Assembly: GCF_008039875.1 (NCBI RefSeq)
Contig: NZ_VRUU01000013.1
Span: forward strand, 1-64,000
From: Methylobacterium sp. WL119
GTDB taxonomy: Bacteria > Pseudomonadota > Alphaproteobacteria > Rhizobiales > Beijerinckiaceae
Length of the DNA: 64,000 nt
Direction of reading: 5' to 3'
Numbering within the stretch: the first letter of the stretch is position 1; every line of letters starts with the position of its first letter. Made by a program: the position numbers and the translations under genes. The notes below the pieces were generated by a model. The model did not search any database. It had not been told where the DNA came from and saw only the letters and a program-made list of their open reading frames with translations. This document shows, one piece after another, positions 24,921 through 33,641 of the stretch.

Positions 24921-26804
24921 ATGGTCCATACCGGCTACAATCCCGCCCTCGTCGCCCTGTCCCTGGCGATCGCGGTGTTCGCCTCCTACACCGCCCTCGA
25001 CCTCGCCGGGCGGATGCGCGGCGCCGCCCGCGGTCCGCGCTGGGCCTGGGTCGCCGGGGCCGCCCTGGCGATGGGCGGCGGCATCTGGTCGATGCACTTC
25101 GTCGGCATGCTCGCCTTCGAGATGGGCATGCCGGCCGCCTACGACCTCACGCTCACCCTCGCCTCCCTGCTGATCGCGGTCGGCGCCACCGGCGCGGCCT
25201 TCGTCCTGATCAGCCGTCCGGGTGCGGGCCCGCGCGAGGTCCTCGTCGGCGGTCCGCTGATGGGGGTCGGCGTCGCGGGCATGCACTATACCGGCATGGC
25301 GGCGATGCGGGTGCCCGGCAATCTCGCCTACAGCTGGCCCGTGGTCGCGCTCTCGGTGGCGATCGCCGTCACCGCCGCGACGGCCGCCTTGTGGCTGACC
25401 TTGCGCCGGCACGGCGTCTGGCAGAAGCTGTCCGCCGCATTCGTGATGGGCCTCGCGGTCGCCGGGATGCACTACACCGGGATGGCGGCGGCGACGTTCA
25501 CGGCGGAGGCCGCCGGCGCCCACGCCGCCCATGCCGGCGGCGTCGGCGCGGGCCAGCAGAACCTCGCCCTCTCGGTCGGCGGCGCGACCTTCCTGATCCT
25601 CTTCCTCGCCATGCTGGCCTCGTCCGTCGACCAGCAGCGGGTCCAGCGCGATCTGCAGGCCAGCGAAGCGCGGTTCCGCGCCGCCGTCCAGGCGGTGCGC
25701 GGCGTGCTCTGGACCAACGACGCCGCCGGCCGGATGGTCGGCGAGCAGCCCGGCTGGGCGGCGCTGACGGGCCAGGCGCCCGAGGCTTATGCCGGCTTCG
25801 GCTGGGCGAGCGCCGTGCACCCCGACGACGTGCAGCCGAGCATCGCGGCCTGGAACGCGACGGTGGCCGCGCGCCGGCCCTTCGTGCACGAGCACCGGGT
25901 CCGCGCCCGCGACGGCAACTGGCGTCACTTCGCGATCCGCGCCGTGCCGGTCCTCGACGACCGCGGCGCGATCACCGAGTGGGTCGGCGTGCACACCGAC
26001 ATCACCGAGCAGCGCGAGGCCGAAGGCGAGCTGCGGGAATCGAACGAGGAGCTCCAGCGCTACGCCTACATCGTCAGCCACGACCTGCGCTCGCCGCTGG
26101 TCAACGTCATGGGCTTCACCTCCGAGCTGGAGGAGGCCCGCCCCGAGATCCGCCGGGCGCTGGGGGACCACCCGGAGGCCGAGCGGATCGACGCCGATCT
26201 CGGCGAGGCGCTGGGCTTCATCCGGGCCGCCGTGACCCGGATGGAGGGGCTGATCGCCGCCATCCTGAAGCTCTCGCGCGAGGGGCGGCGCAGCTTCGCG
26301 CCCGAATCCCTCGACCTGACGCGCCTCCTGCGGTCGCTGGTCGACGCGCAGCGCCACCAGATCGAGACCGCCGGCGCGACGGTGGAGGTCGCCCCCGACC
26401 TGCCGACCATCGTCGCGGACCGGCTGGCGGTCGAGCAGGTCCTCGGCAACCTGATCGACAACGCTGTGAAGTACCTCGACCCGGCCCGGCCCGGGCGGAT
26501 CACGATCACCGCACGGTCGGTGGGCGGCAACCGCGTGCGCATCGCCGTCGCCGACAACGGCCGCGGCATCGCCCCGCGCGACCACGCCCGCGTGTTCGAG
26601 CTGTTCCGCCGCTCCGGGGTCCAGGACCGGCCGGGCGAGGGGATCGGGCTCGCGCACGTCAAGGCGCTGGTGCGGTCGCTCGGCGGACGCATCGACCTCG
26701 CCTCGGCGCTGGGCGCGGGCACCACCTTCGAGGTGACGCTGCCGCGCGAGGCCGCTACAGGTCGTGAGGCACACGGCGCCCCGACGACGCTGGCCGCGGA
26801 ATGA
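24921..26804 (+). CDS. MHYT-PAS sensor histidine kinase
   Basis: The 627-residue membrane sensor kinase begins with an MHYT domain of about seven helices (residues 1-235). Its diagnostic motifs are MHFVGM (58-63), MHYTGM (121-126) and MHYTGM (183-188), proposed to bind copper and sense redox ligands or gases. A PAS domain follows (about 245-360), then a HisKA domain with phosphoacceptor H387 in VSHDLRSP, then HATPase_c with the N box LIDNAVKY, G1 DNGRGI and G2 GEGIGLAHV. The gene overlaps the long form of the next gene by ATGA, so it is co-translated with its likely partner receiver. Confidence 0.92.
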   Translation: MVHTGYNPALVALSLAIAVFASYTALDLAGRMRGAARGPRWAWVAGAALAMGGGIWSMHFVGMLAFEMGMPAAYDLTLTLASLLIAVGATGAAFVLISRPGAGPREVLVGGPLMGVGVAGMHYTGMAAMRVPGNLAYSWPVVALSVAIAVTAATAALWLTLRRHGVWQKLSAAFVMGLAVAGMHYTGMAAATFTAEAAGAHAAHAGGVGAGQQNLALSVGGATFLILFLAMLASSVDQQRVQRDLQASEARFRAAVQAVRGVLWTNDAAGRMVGEQPGWAALTGQAPEAYAGFGWASAVHPDDVQPSIAAWNATVAARRPFVHEHRVRARDGNWRHFAIRAVPVLDDRGAITEWVGVHTDITEQREAEGELRESNEELQRYAYIVSHDLRSPLVNVMGFTSELEEARPEIRRALGDHPEAERIDADLGEALGFIRAAVTRMEGLIAAILKLSREGRRSFAPESLDLTRLLRSLVDAQRHQIETAGATVEVAPDLPTIVADRLAVEQVLGNLIDNAVKYLDPARPGRITITARSVGGNRVRIAVADNGRGIAPRDHARVFELFRRSGVQDRPGEGIGLAHVKALVRSLGGRIDLASALGAGTTFEVTLPREAATGREAHGAPTTLAAE

Positions 26805-26818
26805 CCCTGGAGGCCGCC

Positions 26819-27253
26819 ATGAACGCCGTCAGCATCGTGATGATCGAGGACGACGACGGCCACGCCCGGCTGATCGAGCGGAACATCCGCCGCGCCGGCG
26901 TGAACAACGAGATCATCCCCTTCCGCGACGGCACCTCGGCCCTGGCCTTCCTGCTCGGGCCGGACGGCTCGGGCGAGGCCAGCGCCCGACGCCACCTGCT
27001 GATCCTGCTCGACCTCAACCTGCCGGACATGACCGGGATCGACATCCTGGAGAAGGTGAAGGCCAACCCGCACACCAAGCGCTCGCCGGTCGTGGTCCTA
27101 ACCACCACCGACGACAGCCGCGAGGTGCAGCGCTGCTACGATCTCGGCGCCAACGTCTACATCACCAAGCCGGTCAACTACGAAGGCTTCGCGAACGCCA
27201 TCCGCCAGCTCGGCCTGTTCTTCTCGGTGATCCAGGTGCCCGAGAATCCATGA
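26819..27253 (+). CDS. Single-domain response regulator (Rcp1-like)
   Basis: The 144-residue protein consists only of a receiver domain: acidic pocket EDDD (residues 10-13), phospho-acceptor D65 in LLDLNLPDM, T/S in VLTTTDD and the conserved Lys in YITKPVN. The extra-loop style (GPDGSGEASARRHLLIL) is that of Rcp1-type receivers paired with phytochrome- or MHYT-like kinases. The ATG at 26,819 has GGAGG five bases upstream; an earlier ATG at 26,801 overlaps the kinase stop. It should shuttle phosphate between the two flanking kinases (inference). Confidence 0.92.
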   Translation: MNAVSIVMIEDDDGHARLIERNIRRAGVNNEIIPFRDGTSALAFLLGPDGSGEASARRHLLILLDLNLPDMTGIDILEKVKANPHTKRSPVVVLTTTDDSREVQRCYDLGANVYITKPVNYEGFANAIRQLGLFFSVIQVPENP

Positions 27254-28314
27254 CCGGCCCTCCCCCCGCCGCGGCCGACCCGGCCGGCACGGCCCGCATC
27301 CTCTACATCGACGACGACCCCGGGCTCGCGCGCCTGGTCCAGCGCGCGCTCGGCGCGCGCGGCTACGTGGTCGAGCTCGCCGCCAGCGGCGATGCCGGGC
27401 TGGAGCGGCTGGCGCGGGGCGGGATCGACGTCGTCGCCCTCGACCACCACATGCCCGGGCAGACCGGGCTCGACGTGCTTCCGGCGATCCGCGCCCTGCC
27501 CGACGCGCCGCCGGTGGTCTACGTCACCGGCTCCGAGGACAGCCGGGTCGCCGTCGCCGCGCTGAAGGCCGGCGCGGTCGACTACGTCTGGAAGGACGTG
27601 CAGGGCCAGTTCCGCGAGCTGCTCGGCGGCGCCGTCGACACCGCCCTGCGCCAGGAGGCCCTGCGCCGCGACAAGGAACGCGCCGAGGCGGAGGTCCGCG
27701 CGGCGCGCGACCACGCCGTGATGCTGCTGCGCGAGGTCAACCACCGGGTCGCCAACTCCCTCGCCCTGGTGGCGGCGCTGACGCACATGCAGACCAGCGC
27801 CGTCTCGGACCCGGCCGCGAAGGCGGCGCTCGAGGAGATGCAGGCGCGGATCTCGGCCATCGCCGGCATCCACCGCCGTCTCTACACCTCCGACGACGTC
27901 GAGGCGGTCGAGCTCGACGCCTATCTCGCCAGCCTCGTCGAGGAGCTGCAGGCGGCGATGCGGGCCTCGGGGCGCGATCACGCCATCCGGCTGAGCGCCG
28001 ACCCGGTGCGGCTGGCCACCGACAAGGCGGTCTCCGTCGGGGTGGTTGTGACCGAGCTGGTGACCAACGCCTACAAGTACGCCTACCCGGTGAATGCCGC
28101 CGGCGAGATCCGGGTCGAGCTCCGGCGCCGGGCCGAGGACACCCTCGAGCTCGCCGTCGAGGATGACGGGATCGGCTGGACGGGCGAGGGACGGCCGCGC
28201 GGCACGGGCCTCGGCTCGCGCATCATCCGGGCGATGGCGACGAACCTGCGCTCGGGCCTGTGCTACGTGCCCGACCGCATCGGCACCCGGGCCGTGCTGT
28301 CGTTCCGGGCCTGA
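27250..28314 (+). CDS. Receiver-HisKA_2/HWE-type hybrid kinase
   Basis: The 354-residue soluble protein has an N-terminal receiver (D65 in VALDHHMPG) followed by a kinase module whose histidine H165 sits in LLREVNHRVANSL. This is the H-box of the HisKA_2/HWE group common in Methylobacterium and rhizobia. A degenerate ATP-binding domain follows (VVTELVTNAYKYA, then VEDDGIGW and GTGLGSRII). The start overlaps the previous stop (ATGA). Kinases of this group often feed PhyR-type general stress responses, but no PhyR is present here, so the output is unknown. Confidence 0.9.
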   Translation: MTGPPPAAADPAGTARILYIDDDPGLARLVQRALGARGYVVELAASGDAGLERLARGGIDVVALDHHMPGQTGLDVLPAIRALPDAPPVVYVTGSEDSRVAVAALKAGAVDYVWKDVQGQFRELLGGAVDTALRQEALRRDKERAEAEVRAARDHAVMLLREVNHRVANSLALVAALTHMQTSAVSDPAAKAALEEMQARISAIAGIHRRLYTSDDVEAVELDAYLASLVEELQAAMRASGRDHAIRLSADPVRLATDKAVSVGVVVTELVTNAYKYAYPVNAAGEIRVELRRRAEDTLELAVEDDGIGWTGEGRPRGTGLGSRIIRAMATNLRSGLCYVPDRIGTRAVLSFRA

Positions 28315-28343
28315 CGGCCCCGTTTTCGCGCGGATCGGATCCT

Positions 28344-29072
28344 CTAGGCGGCCGGGGTCGGGACGGCATCGGCGCGGACGGGGGGCACCGCCGCCGGCCC
28401 CGTCCGGGTGGCGAGCCACAGGACGTTCCGCGGGCCCTCCCCGCTGGCACGCGAGCGCACCCGGACCTCCTCGACGGAGAAGCCCGAGCGGGCGAGCCGC
28501 GCCTTGAACTTGCGGTCCGGCCGGCCGGACCAGACGCCGAGGATGCCGCCCGGGCGCAGGGCGTAATGGGCGCGCTTCAGGCCCCAGCCGTCGTACAGGC
28601 GGTTGTTCTCGCCCCGGACCATGCCCTCGGGGCCGTTGTCGACGTCGAGCAGGATCGCGTCGAACGCCGCCGGGCCGGACTGGATCAGGCGGTTCACGTC
28701 CGCCTCGTGCAGGGCCAGCCGGGGATCGTCGAGGCTGCCGTCGAACAGGTGCGCCAGGGGCCCGCGCGCCCACGCCACCACCGCGGGCACGAGCTCTGCG
28801 ACGACGATCTCCGCCTCCGGCCCGAAGGCGCCGAGCGCCGCGCGCAGGGTGAAGCCCATGCCGAGGCCGCCGATCAGCACGCGCGCCTTCGGCCGGTCCC
28901 GAAGCCGCGCCGCGACGAGGGTCGCCAGCGCCCGCTCGGATTCGCAGTGCCGGTCGCGCATCAGGTCCTGGTTGCCGACCGTGATCGCGAAGGCGTCGCC
29001 CTGCCGCATCAGACGCAGGGTGGTCTTCTCGCCGGGCACGAGACCGGTGTCGACATGGACCCAAGACGTCAC
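28344..29072 (-). CDS. Spermidine-synthase-like SAM-dependent protein
   Basis: The 242-residue protein has the Rossmann-type glycine loop VLIGGLGMGFT, the acidic strand-2 end VVAELVPAV and the DAILLDVDNGPEG segment of the spermidine-synthase family. It lacks the N-terminal beta domain of true polyamine synthases, so the natural substrate may not be putrescine. It is convergent with the kinase gene and has no obvious partner gene. Confidence 0.8.
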   Translation of the reverse strand: MTSWVHVDTGLVPGEKTTLRLMRQGDAFAITVGNQDLMRDRHCESERALATLVAARLRDRPKARVLIGGLGMGFTLRAALGAFGPEAEIVVAELVPAVVAWARGPLAHLFDGSLDDPRLALHEADVNRLIQSGPAAFDAILLDVDNGPEGMVRGENNRLYDGWGLKRAHYALRPGGILGVWSGRPDRKFKARLARSGFSVEEVRVRSRASGEGPRNVLWLATRTGPAAVPPVRADAVPTPAA

Positions 29073-29171
29073 GGATGTCCTCCCGCCGTCCGGCGGCGTG
29101 GCTGCAGGAACGCCCCTGTACCAGCGGTTGGAGGGCGCCGCGAGGGGCGTGATCCAGGGCCTCGCGCCGCG

Positions 29172-29549
29172 TCAGGCGCCGGCCGCGAGCGTGGCCCGTC
29201 CGCGGGCCTTCGGGCGCTCGATCCGGGTGGCGCGCGCGATGCGGCGCAGGCCGAACGACGCCAGCAGGCCGGCGGCGACCAGGAACGGGCTCGCGACGAT
29301 CAGCGCGGCCACGACCTCGGAGCCGATCAGCACCGCGAGCGCCTTCACCATCGCGTCGAGGAAGACGAAGAACGCCGCGACGAGCAGCACGAGGATCGTT
29401 CCCAGGAGCGCGAACAGGCCGATCAGCGCCCGGAGGTTGCCGTCGATCTCGGTCCGCGCAAGGTCGAGGGTCCGCCCGACTAGGCGCCCGCTCTCGCGCA
29501 GGATCCCGAGGGTCAGCGCGAAGGTGCTCTCGGGGGTGCGATCCTGCAT
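29172..29549 (-). CDS. Phage-holin-superfamily-like membrane protein
   Basis: The 125-residue protein, starting MQDRTPESTFALTLGIL, has two long hydrophobic segments (about residues 45-66 and 73-96) after an N-terminal amphipathic helix. This arrangement is that of the holin-like 'phage_holin_3_6' (DUF1469) family, present in many proteobacterial chromosomes outside prophages. The role is unknown, possibly envelope homeostasis. An ATG 14 codons after the frame opens gives the natural start. Confidence 0.65.
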   Translation of the reverse strand: MQDRTPESTFALTLGILRESGRLVGRTLDLARTEIDGNLRALIGLFALLGTILVLLVAAFFVFLDAMVKALAVLIGSEVVAALIVASPFLVAAGLLASFGLRRIARATRIERPKARGRATLAAGA

Positions 29550-29654
29550 CGAGCGGTGCCGTCGTCCAGAAGGGGGCCGGGAGCGGTGCACCAGTTCGGC
29601 GCGGCTACCAACCCCGGATGCGACCGGGCGTTCCCGGATGGCGGCGGCCGCCGG

Positions 29655-29906
29655 TCAGCGCGGCGTGATCGGCGGCGCGAGCGCGCGCTCGCACGCGTCC
29701 CGGATCAGCAGCCCCGCGATCCGTCCCGCATCCCAGACGCCCATCAGGACGGCGTGGATCGCACCGGCGGCCAGGAGGAACGCGGCGACCGCGCAGAGGG
29801 GAAGGCTCAGGAGGAGCCCGATTACTAGGCGGGCCGCGACGCGCTCGGCGAGGCGACGTTCGAGCCGCGCCCCCGGGGCGAGGTCGAGCAGGCGTTCGTA
29901 GAGCAT
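29655..29906 (-). CDS. Small two-helix membrane protein
   Basis: The 83-residue protein starts MLYERLLDLAPGARLERRLAE. Two adjacent hydrophobic stretches (VIGLLLSLPLCAVAAFLLA and the following GAIHAVLMGVW) form a hairpin. It lies beside the holin-like gene on the same strand and may be co-expressed with it. The function is unknown. Confidence 0.55.
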   Translation of the reverse strand: MLYERLLDLAPGARLERRLAERVAARLVIGLLLSLPLCAVAAFLLAAGAIHAVLMGVWDAGRIAGLLIRDACERALAPPITPR

Positions 29907-30033
29907 GGGAAGCCCGCACGATCGAGAATGGGCGGAACTCGGCACGACGGCGACGCAGGCACGCTGTGCCGGTTCAACATCGGCACGGGCCCGGCGTTGC
30001 ATCGGACGATGCGAAAAACCCCGGGGCGCGGCG

Positions 30034-30852
30034 TCAGCGCATCCCGCTGCTGGTGAAGACCTGCGCCGCCGGCGCGATCACGACGAGGCTCCCGCACGGG
30101 GCCTGCCGCGACAGCACCGCGCTCGCCACGCCCCAGACGAACACGCCGCGCCGGTCCTGCCCCACCACGGGGCCGCCGGAATCGCCGAAGCAGACGCGGC
30201 CGCCGTTCACGCGGGCGATCGTCAGCCCGGTGCTCGACGCGGCGACGGGCGTCAGGATCGCGGTGCGCAGCCGGCCGACCACCCGGCCCGACACGCCGGT
30301 CCCGGCGACCCGCAGGCTCCTCGGCACCCGGCTCGGGTCGGTGGCGAGCGGCACCGGCACGCGGTCGCGCACCGGCTCGGCGAGGCGCAGCACGGCGAGG
30401 TCGAGCGAGAGGCTGTTCAGGTCGACGTCGACGACGTTCGAGGTCATCTGCCCGGGATCCGGGCTGTAGCGCGCGATCACCCGGGCGGTGCGGACCGGCT
30501 TCACCGGCTCGCTGCCGCGGAAGAACACCACGAGCGAGCCCAGCGGATCGCCGTTGACGCAATGGGCCGCCGTGAGGATCAGGTCGGGTGCGATCAGGAC
30601 GCCGGTGCAGCGCGAGAGGTGCAGGCCGTCCTCGGGCGCGGTCACGGTCCCAAGCCCGACGGTGGCCTGCGCGAGCGCATCGCCCGACCGGCCCGCGGCA
30701 CCGCCCTCGAGCGCCGCGGCCGGCGCGCTCCCCGAAGCGAGCGCGAGAAGCGGAACGACGAGACGTGAGGCAAGGTGACGCAGGGCGGGGCGAATGCCCG
30801 CTCGGGACGGGATCGAAATTCGGGACACGCGGGCCTCGGGGGTGTGGAACAC
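30034..30852 (-). CDS. Exported trypsin-like serine protease
   Basis: The 272-residue protein starts at a GTG and has a signal peptide ending near SAPAAA (about residue 47). The catalytic triad is visible: H97 in LTAAHC, D151 in LDLAVL and S225 in CFGDSGGP. C221 precedes the GDSGG motif as in chymotrypsin-fold S1 proteases. No PDZ domain is present, so it is not a DegP homologue; it is a short secreted or periplasmic S1 protease of unknown substrate. It is not organised with any inhibitor gene. Confidence 0.88.
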   Translation of the reverse strand: MFHTPEARVSRISIPSRAGIRPALRHLASRLVVPLLALASGSAPAAALEGGAAGRSGDALAQATVGLGTVTAPEDGLHLSRCTGVLIAPDLILTAAHCVNGDPLGSLVVFFRGSEPVKPVRTARVIARYSPDPGQMTSNVVDVDLNSLSLDLAVLRLAEPVRDRVPVPLATDPSRVPRSLRVAGTGVSGRVVGRLRTAILTPVAASSTGLTIARVNGGRVCFGDSGGPVVGQDRRGVFVWGVASAVLSRQAPCGSLVVIAPAAQVFTSSGMR

Positions 30853-30931
30853 GCCGTCCAGAGATCATCCGGGCGCGCCGGAGGGCAATCGGGCGCGAGG
30901 ACGCGGGGGCCGCCGCGCCGCCCTGCGGCTC

Positions 30932-31183
30932 TCAGGAGTCGCGGCGCGTATCGTCCTTCGCCTCGAGGTCCTTGAGCATGGCGATCACCGAGCGCCGAAG
31001 GTCCGGATCGCCGATCGATTGGAACAGGCGCAGCAACTCGGCGGGGTCCGCGTCGGAGCCCGGCGCGCCGGAACGCGGCGAGAGGAAGAACGCCGTGTCG
31101 ACACGAAGGAGCTCCGCGATCTTCCCCAGCAGGATCCGCGCCCGTTCGGATCGGTCCGATCCGTTGTTCCGGCCGTCGTCCAC
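30932..31183 (-). CDS. Small regulator-like protein divergent from luxR
   Basis: The 83-residue protein starts MDDGRNNGSDRSERARILLG and is helical; the end (DPDLRRSVIAMLKDLEAKDD) recalls the tail that follows the helix-turn-helix of rhizobial XRE regulators. The HTH itself is absent. It diverges from the luxR gene across an AT-rich gap of about 75 bases, so the two may share control. Confidence 0.5.
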   Translation of the reverse strand: MDDGRNNGSDRSERARILLGKIAELLRVDTAFFLSPRSGAPGSDADPAELLRLFQSIGDPDLRRSVIAMLKDLEAKDDTRRDS

Positions 31184-31256
31184 GTCGGACTCCTCACGTC
31201 ATGCGTCTCGTTATACAACCTAGAATAAACTTTCAATCCCCTATAAACAGGGCAGG
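31184..31256. promoter_or_regulatory. AT-rich divergent promoter region in front of luxR
   Basis: In a genome of very high GC, 31,205-31,250 is strikingly A/T-rich (tatacaa, tagaataaac, tataaac), and it separates two divergent genes. Promoters for both are likely here. No clear -35/-10 pair or lux-box palindrome was identified in it. Confidence 0.4.
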
Positions 31257-31358
31257 ATGGTGTCTGTCCAGCCGCATGGTGGGATGGCGACCCAGTTCGC
31301 GTACGGAAGACGACGGCCGGCTCCGTCGGACGGCTCCTGCGAAACGGCTGCGCAACAC

Positions 31359-32090
31359 ATGATCACGAAGGCGATCGACGTCACCTACGGCCTGTTCCAG
31401 GCGTTCGACCGGGCCGGCTCCGTCGGCGATCTGAATCGCACGCTGCTGTCCGCCGTGTCCAAGCTCGGCGTGGAGAGCACGTTCGCCGGCATCATCCCGA
31501 TGCCCGGCACCAGCCGGCGCGACCAGGCGGCCCACGTCCTGCTCGACAGCACGCCGGCCGGCTGGACCGACCGCTACTTCAAGGCCGGCCACCTGTTCCG
31601 CGACCCGACCATCCAGCGCCTGACCACGGACCTGACCGCGTTCCGGTGGTCCGACATCGAGCCGGAATACCGCGCCGACGCGGCCGCCCGGCGGGTGATG
31701 GAGGAGGCCGGCGACTTCCGCCTGCGCCAGGGCTTCACCGTGCCGCTGATCACCCTCGACGGGCGCGTCGCCGGGTTCAGCTTCGGGGCCGAGCGGTTCG
31801 ATCCCTCGCCGGAGCTGCGCGGCATGCTGCAGCTCGTGGCGAGCTACGCCTTCGGCCGCTCGATCGTGCTGAGCGAAGGGCCGCCGCGGCCGGAGGTCCG
31901 GCTGACGCCGCGCGAGCGCGAGGCCCTGCAATGGGCCGCCGACGGCAAGACCGAGTGGGAGATCGGCGAGCTGATGTCGATCTCGGAGCACGGCGCCGAG
32001 AAGCACCTGCGCTCGATCCGGACCAAGCTCGGGACCGCGAGCCGGACGCACGCCGTCGCGGAAGGATTCCGGCGCGGGTTCCTCAAGTAG
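31359..32090 (+). CDS. LuxR-family quorum-sensing regulator
   Basis: The 243-residue protein has an autoinducer-binding domain (about residues 1-165) with the ligand-pocket pattern W69-x3-Y73, D82-P83 and W97, followed by a LuxR HTH (about 178-243: LTPREREALQWAADGKTEW and EHGAEKHLRSIRTKLG). It should bind an acyl-homoserine lactone and act on lux-box sites. Start codons at 31,257 and 31,284 would lengthen it by 34 or 25 residues; MITKAIDVTYG was preferred because it fits the family N-terminus. Its likely partner synthase gene follows about 200 bases downstream. Confidence 0.93.
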   Translation: MITKAIDVTYGLFQAFDRAGSVGDLNRTLLSAVSKLGVESTFAGIIPMPGTSRRDQAAHVLLDSTPAGWTDRYFKAGHLFRDPTIQRLTTDLTAFRWSDIEPEYRADAAARRVMEEAGDFRLRQGFTVPLITLDGRVAGFSFGAERFDPSPELRGMLQLVASYAFGRSIVLSEGPPRPEVRLTPREREALQWAADGKTEWEIGELMSISEHGAEKHLRSIRTKLGTASRTHAVAEGFRRGFLK

Positions 32091-32221
32091 GCGCCGCGCG
32101 CCTCCGACCTCGAAGACCGCTTCGTCGAAAGCATGCTTCGTCCGGCGTGGGCGCGCGCGCGGGGATGCTCGCGCGGATTGACCGGATCCAGTCAAGTTCC
32201 ACTGGTTCGCAGTCGAGAATG

Positions 32222-32237
32222 GTACGCGAACGCGTAC
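32222..32237. promoter_or_regulatory. Perfect 16-bp palindrome, candidate lux box
   Basis: Two 7-bp arms, gtacgcg (32,222-32,228) and cgcgtac (32,231-32,237), are separated by aa. They are fully self-complementary and lie about 53 bases before the luxI start codon. The size and position are those of a LuxR-type operator. The match to any published Methylobacterium consensus was not checked. Confidence 0.6.
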
Positions 32238-32289
32238 TTTCGGGCGAATACTTAGAGACGATACTGCCGGCCATCCAATGGAGGCCGCT

Positions 32290-32922
32290 TTGATCCATAT
32301 CGTCACGCCCGAGAACATCGATCGTTACCGCGATGCCATGGAGCAGGCCTATCGCCTGCGTCATCAAGTCTTCGTCGAGGAGAAGGGCTGGCACGACCTC
32401 GCCAAGCCCGACGGACGCGAGATCGACCAGTTCGACGACGGCCACGCCGTCCACATGCTCGCGATGCAGGGCGACCGCGTCGTCGGCTACCAGCGCATGC
32501 TGCCGACCACCCGCCCCTACCTGCTCACCGAAATCCTGCCGGAGCTCTGCGAGGTCCCCGCGCCCCGGAGCGCGCGGGTCTGGGAGTGGACCCGCTACGC
32601 CGTGCAGCGCGACGTGCGCGACCGCGGCCGCATCCTGAGCCCGGTCGGAAGCGCGCTCCTGGCCGGCATCGTCGAGTGGGGTCTCGAGAGCGGGATCGAG
32701 TCGATCGTCATCGAGATGAACCCGCTCTGGCTGCTGCGCCTCGTGCAGCTGCATTTCCGGGTGACCCCCCTCGGCCTGCCCTGCCGGATCGCCGGCGAGG
32801 ACACCCTCGCCGTGGTCGCGGCCTTCGACGTGCGCACGCTCCGGCGCCTGCGCGAGACCCGCAACGACGCCGCCTCCGTGCTGACCGCGCGCCCCGCCCT
32901 GCCGCAGCGCCTGGCGAGCTGA
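32290..32922 (+). CDS. Acyl-homoserine-lactone synthase (LuxI family)
   Basis: The 210-residue protein has the invariant LuxI residues R24, F28 and W34 in the canonical numbering if the TTG at 32,290 is used, followed by E44, D46, D49, R69 and the later WEWTR pair (E99, R102). GGAG lies about seven bases before this TTG, whereas the in-frame ATG 12 bases upstream has no ribosome-binding site, so the TTG is preferred. It joins acyl chains to S-adenosylmethionine to make homoserine lactone signals. Methylobacteria are known for long unsaturated C14 signals, but the chain here cannot be read from the sequence. Confidence 0.94.
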   Translation: MIHIVTPENIDRYRDAMEQAYRLRHQVFVEEKGWHDLAKPDGREIDQFDDGHAVHMLAMQGDRVVGYQRMLPTTRPYLLTEILPELCEVPAPRSARVWEWTRYAVQRDVRDRGRILSPVGSALLAGIVEWGLESGIESIVIEMNPLWLLRLVQLHFRVTPLGLPCRIAGEDTLAVVAAFDVRTLRRLRETRNDAASVLTARPALPQRLAS

Positions 32923-32941
32923 CCCCAACCGTTCCGGCGCG

Positions 32942-33178
32942 ATGCCGCCGGACCCCGATCAACGCCAACCCGCGAACGAACCGATGACACGACAGACCCT
33001 TCCCGCTTCCACCGAACCCGACAACCCGATGGAGCGCCTCGCCGAGATCTGCATCGAGGCGCACGGCCTGATCGAGGAGGCCGGCACGCCGGAGATGAAG
33101 GCGACCCTCGAGGCTCTCCTCGTCCGGGTCGGCTTCGGCCTCGCCGAGCGCCTCGACCCGCAGCACCGCACGGCCTGA
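32942..33178 (+). CDS. Small protein downstream of luxI
   Basis: The 78-residue helical protein (core MERLAEICIEAHGLIEEAG, then TPEMKATLEALLVRVGFGLAERLD) begins 19 bases after the luxI stop and is probably co-transcribed with it. An internal ATG 14 codons later is an alternative start. It has no membrane segment or known domain. Small helical proteins beside luxI can tune signal output, but this is inference only. Confidence 0.6.
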   Translation: MPPDPDQRQPANEPMTRQTLPASTEPDNPMERLAEICIEAHGLIEEAGTPEMKATLEALLVRVGFGLAERLDPQHRTA

Positions 33179-33376
33179 CCGGCCGGCGACGGAATCGACG
33201 CCGGTCGCGCCCGCTGCCGATCCGAACGGGTCGGCGGCGCGGCGCGGCCGGTCGTGCGCGCCGTCGCCGGCCGACTTGTCCACCGCTCATCCAACGACCC
33301 GCCGGGATGGGAAACCGATCGGTAAGGGACGCCGCGCCACGGTGTCCCGCGACCAGCATTCGGGATCCGAAAGCCG

Positions 33377-33589
33377 ATGATGACCAAGGACCAGCTCGCG
33401 ACCGAGCTGAAGCGCATCGCGACGACGCAGATCAGCGACATCACGCGCGCGGTGAAGGAGGGCCAGAAGTCCATCGCCCTCAACGAGGTGCGGGACATGG
33501 CCCATCGCCTCGAGCGCCTGGCCGACGCCTTCCACCCGCGGCTCGCCGCGCCCGTGGACGCCGTCGACCCCGGCGCCCAGGCCGCTTGA
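33377..33589 (+). CDS. Small helical hypothetical protein
   Basis: The 70-residue protein starts with tandem ATGs (MMTKDQLATELKRIATTQIS) and is almost entirely one or two helices. The middle (EGQKSIALNEVRDMAHRLERL) suggests coiled-coil pairing. The function is unknown. Confidence 0.6.
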   Translation: MMTKDQLATELKRIATTQISDITRAVKEGQKSIALNEVRDMAHRLERLADAFHPRLAAPVDAVDPGAQAA

Positions 33590-33641
33590 CGCCGTCGCAC
33601 GGGCCCGCCGGCCCACCCAACCAGGAACGGGGCGTTCGATC

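Noticed and set aside
23711-26774. Minus-strand open frame of about 1,000 codons
   Set aside because: It is antisense to the MHYT kinase gene and is Arg/Asp/Gly-rich with no family motif; it is a GC-driven shadow.
31184-31256. Possible second lux box in the AT-rich divergent region
   Set aside because: No symmetrical 18-20-bp element could be traced; only promoter-like A/T composition is visible.
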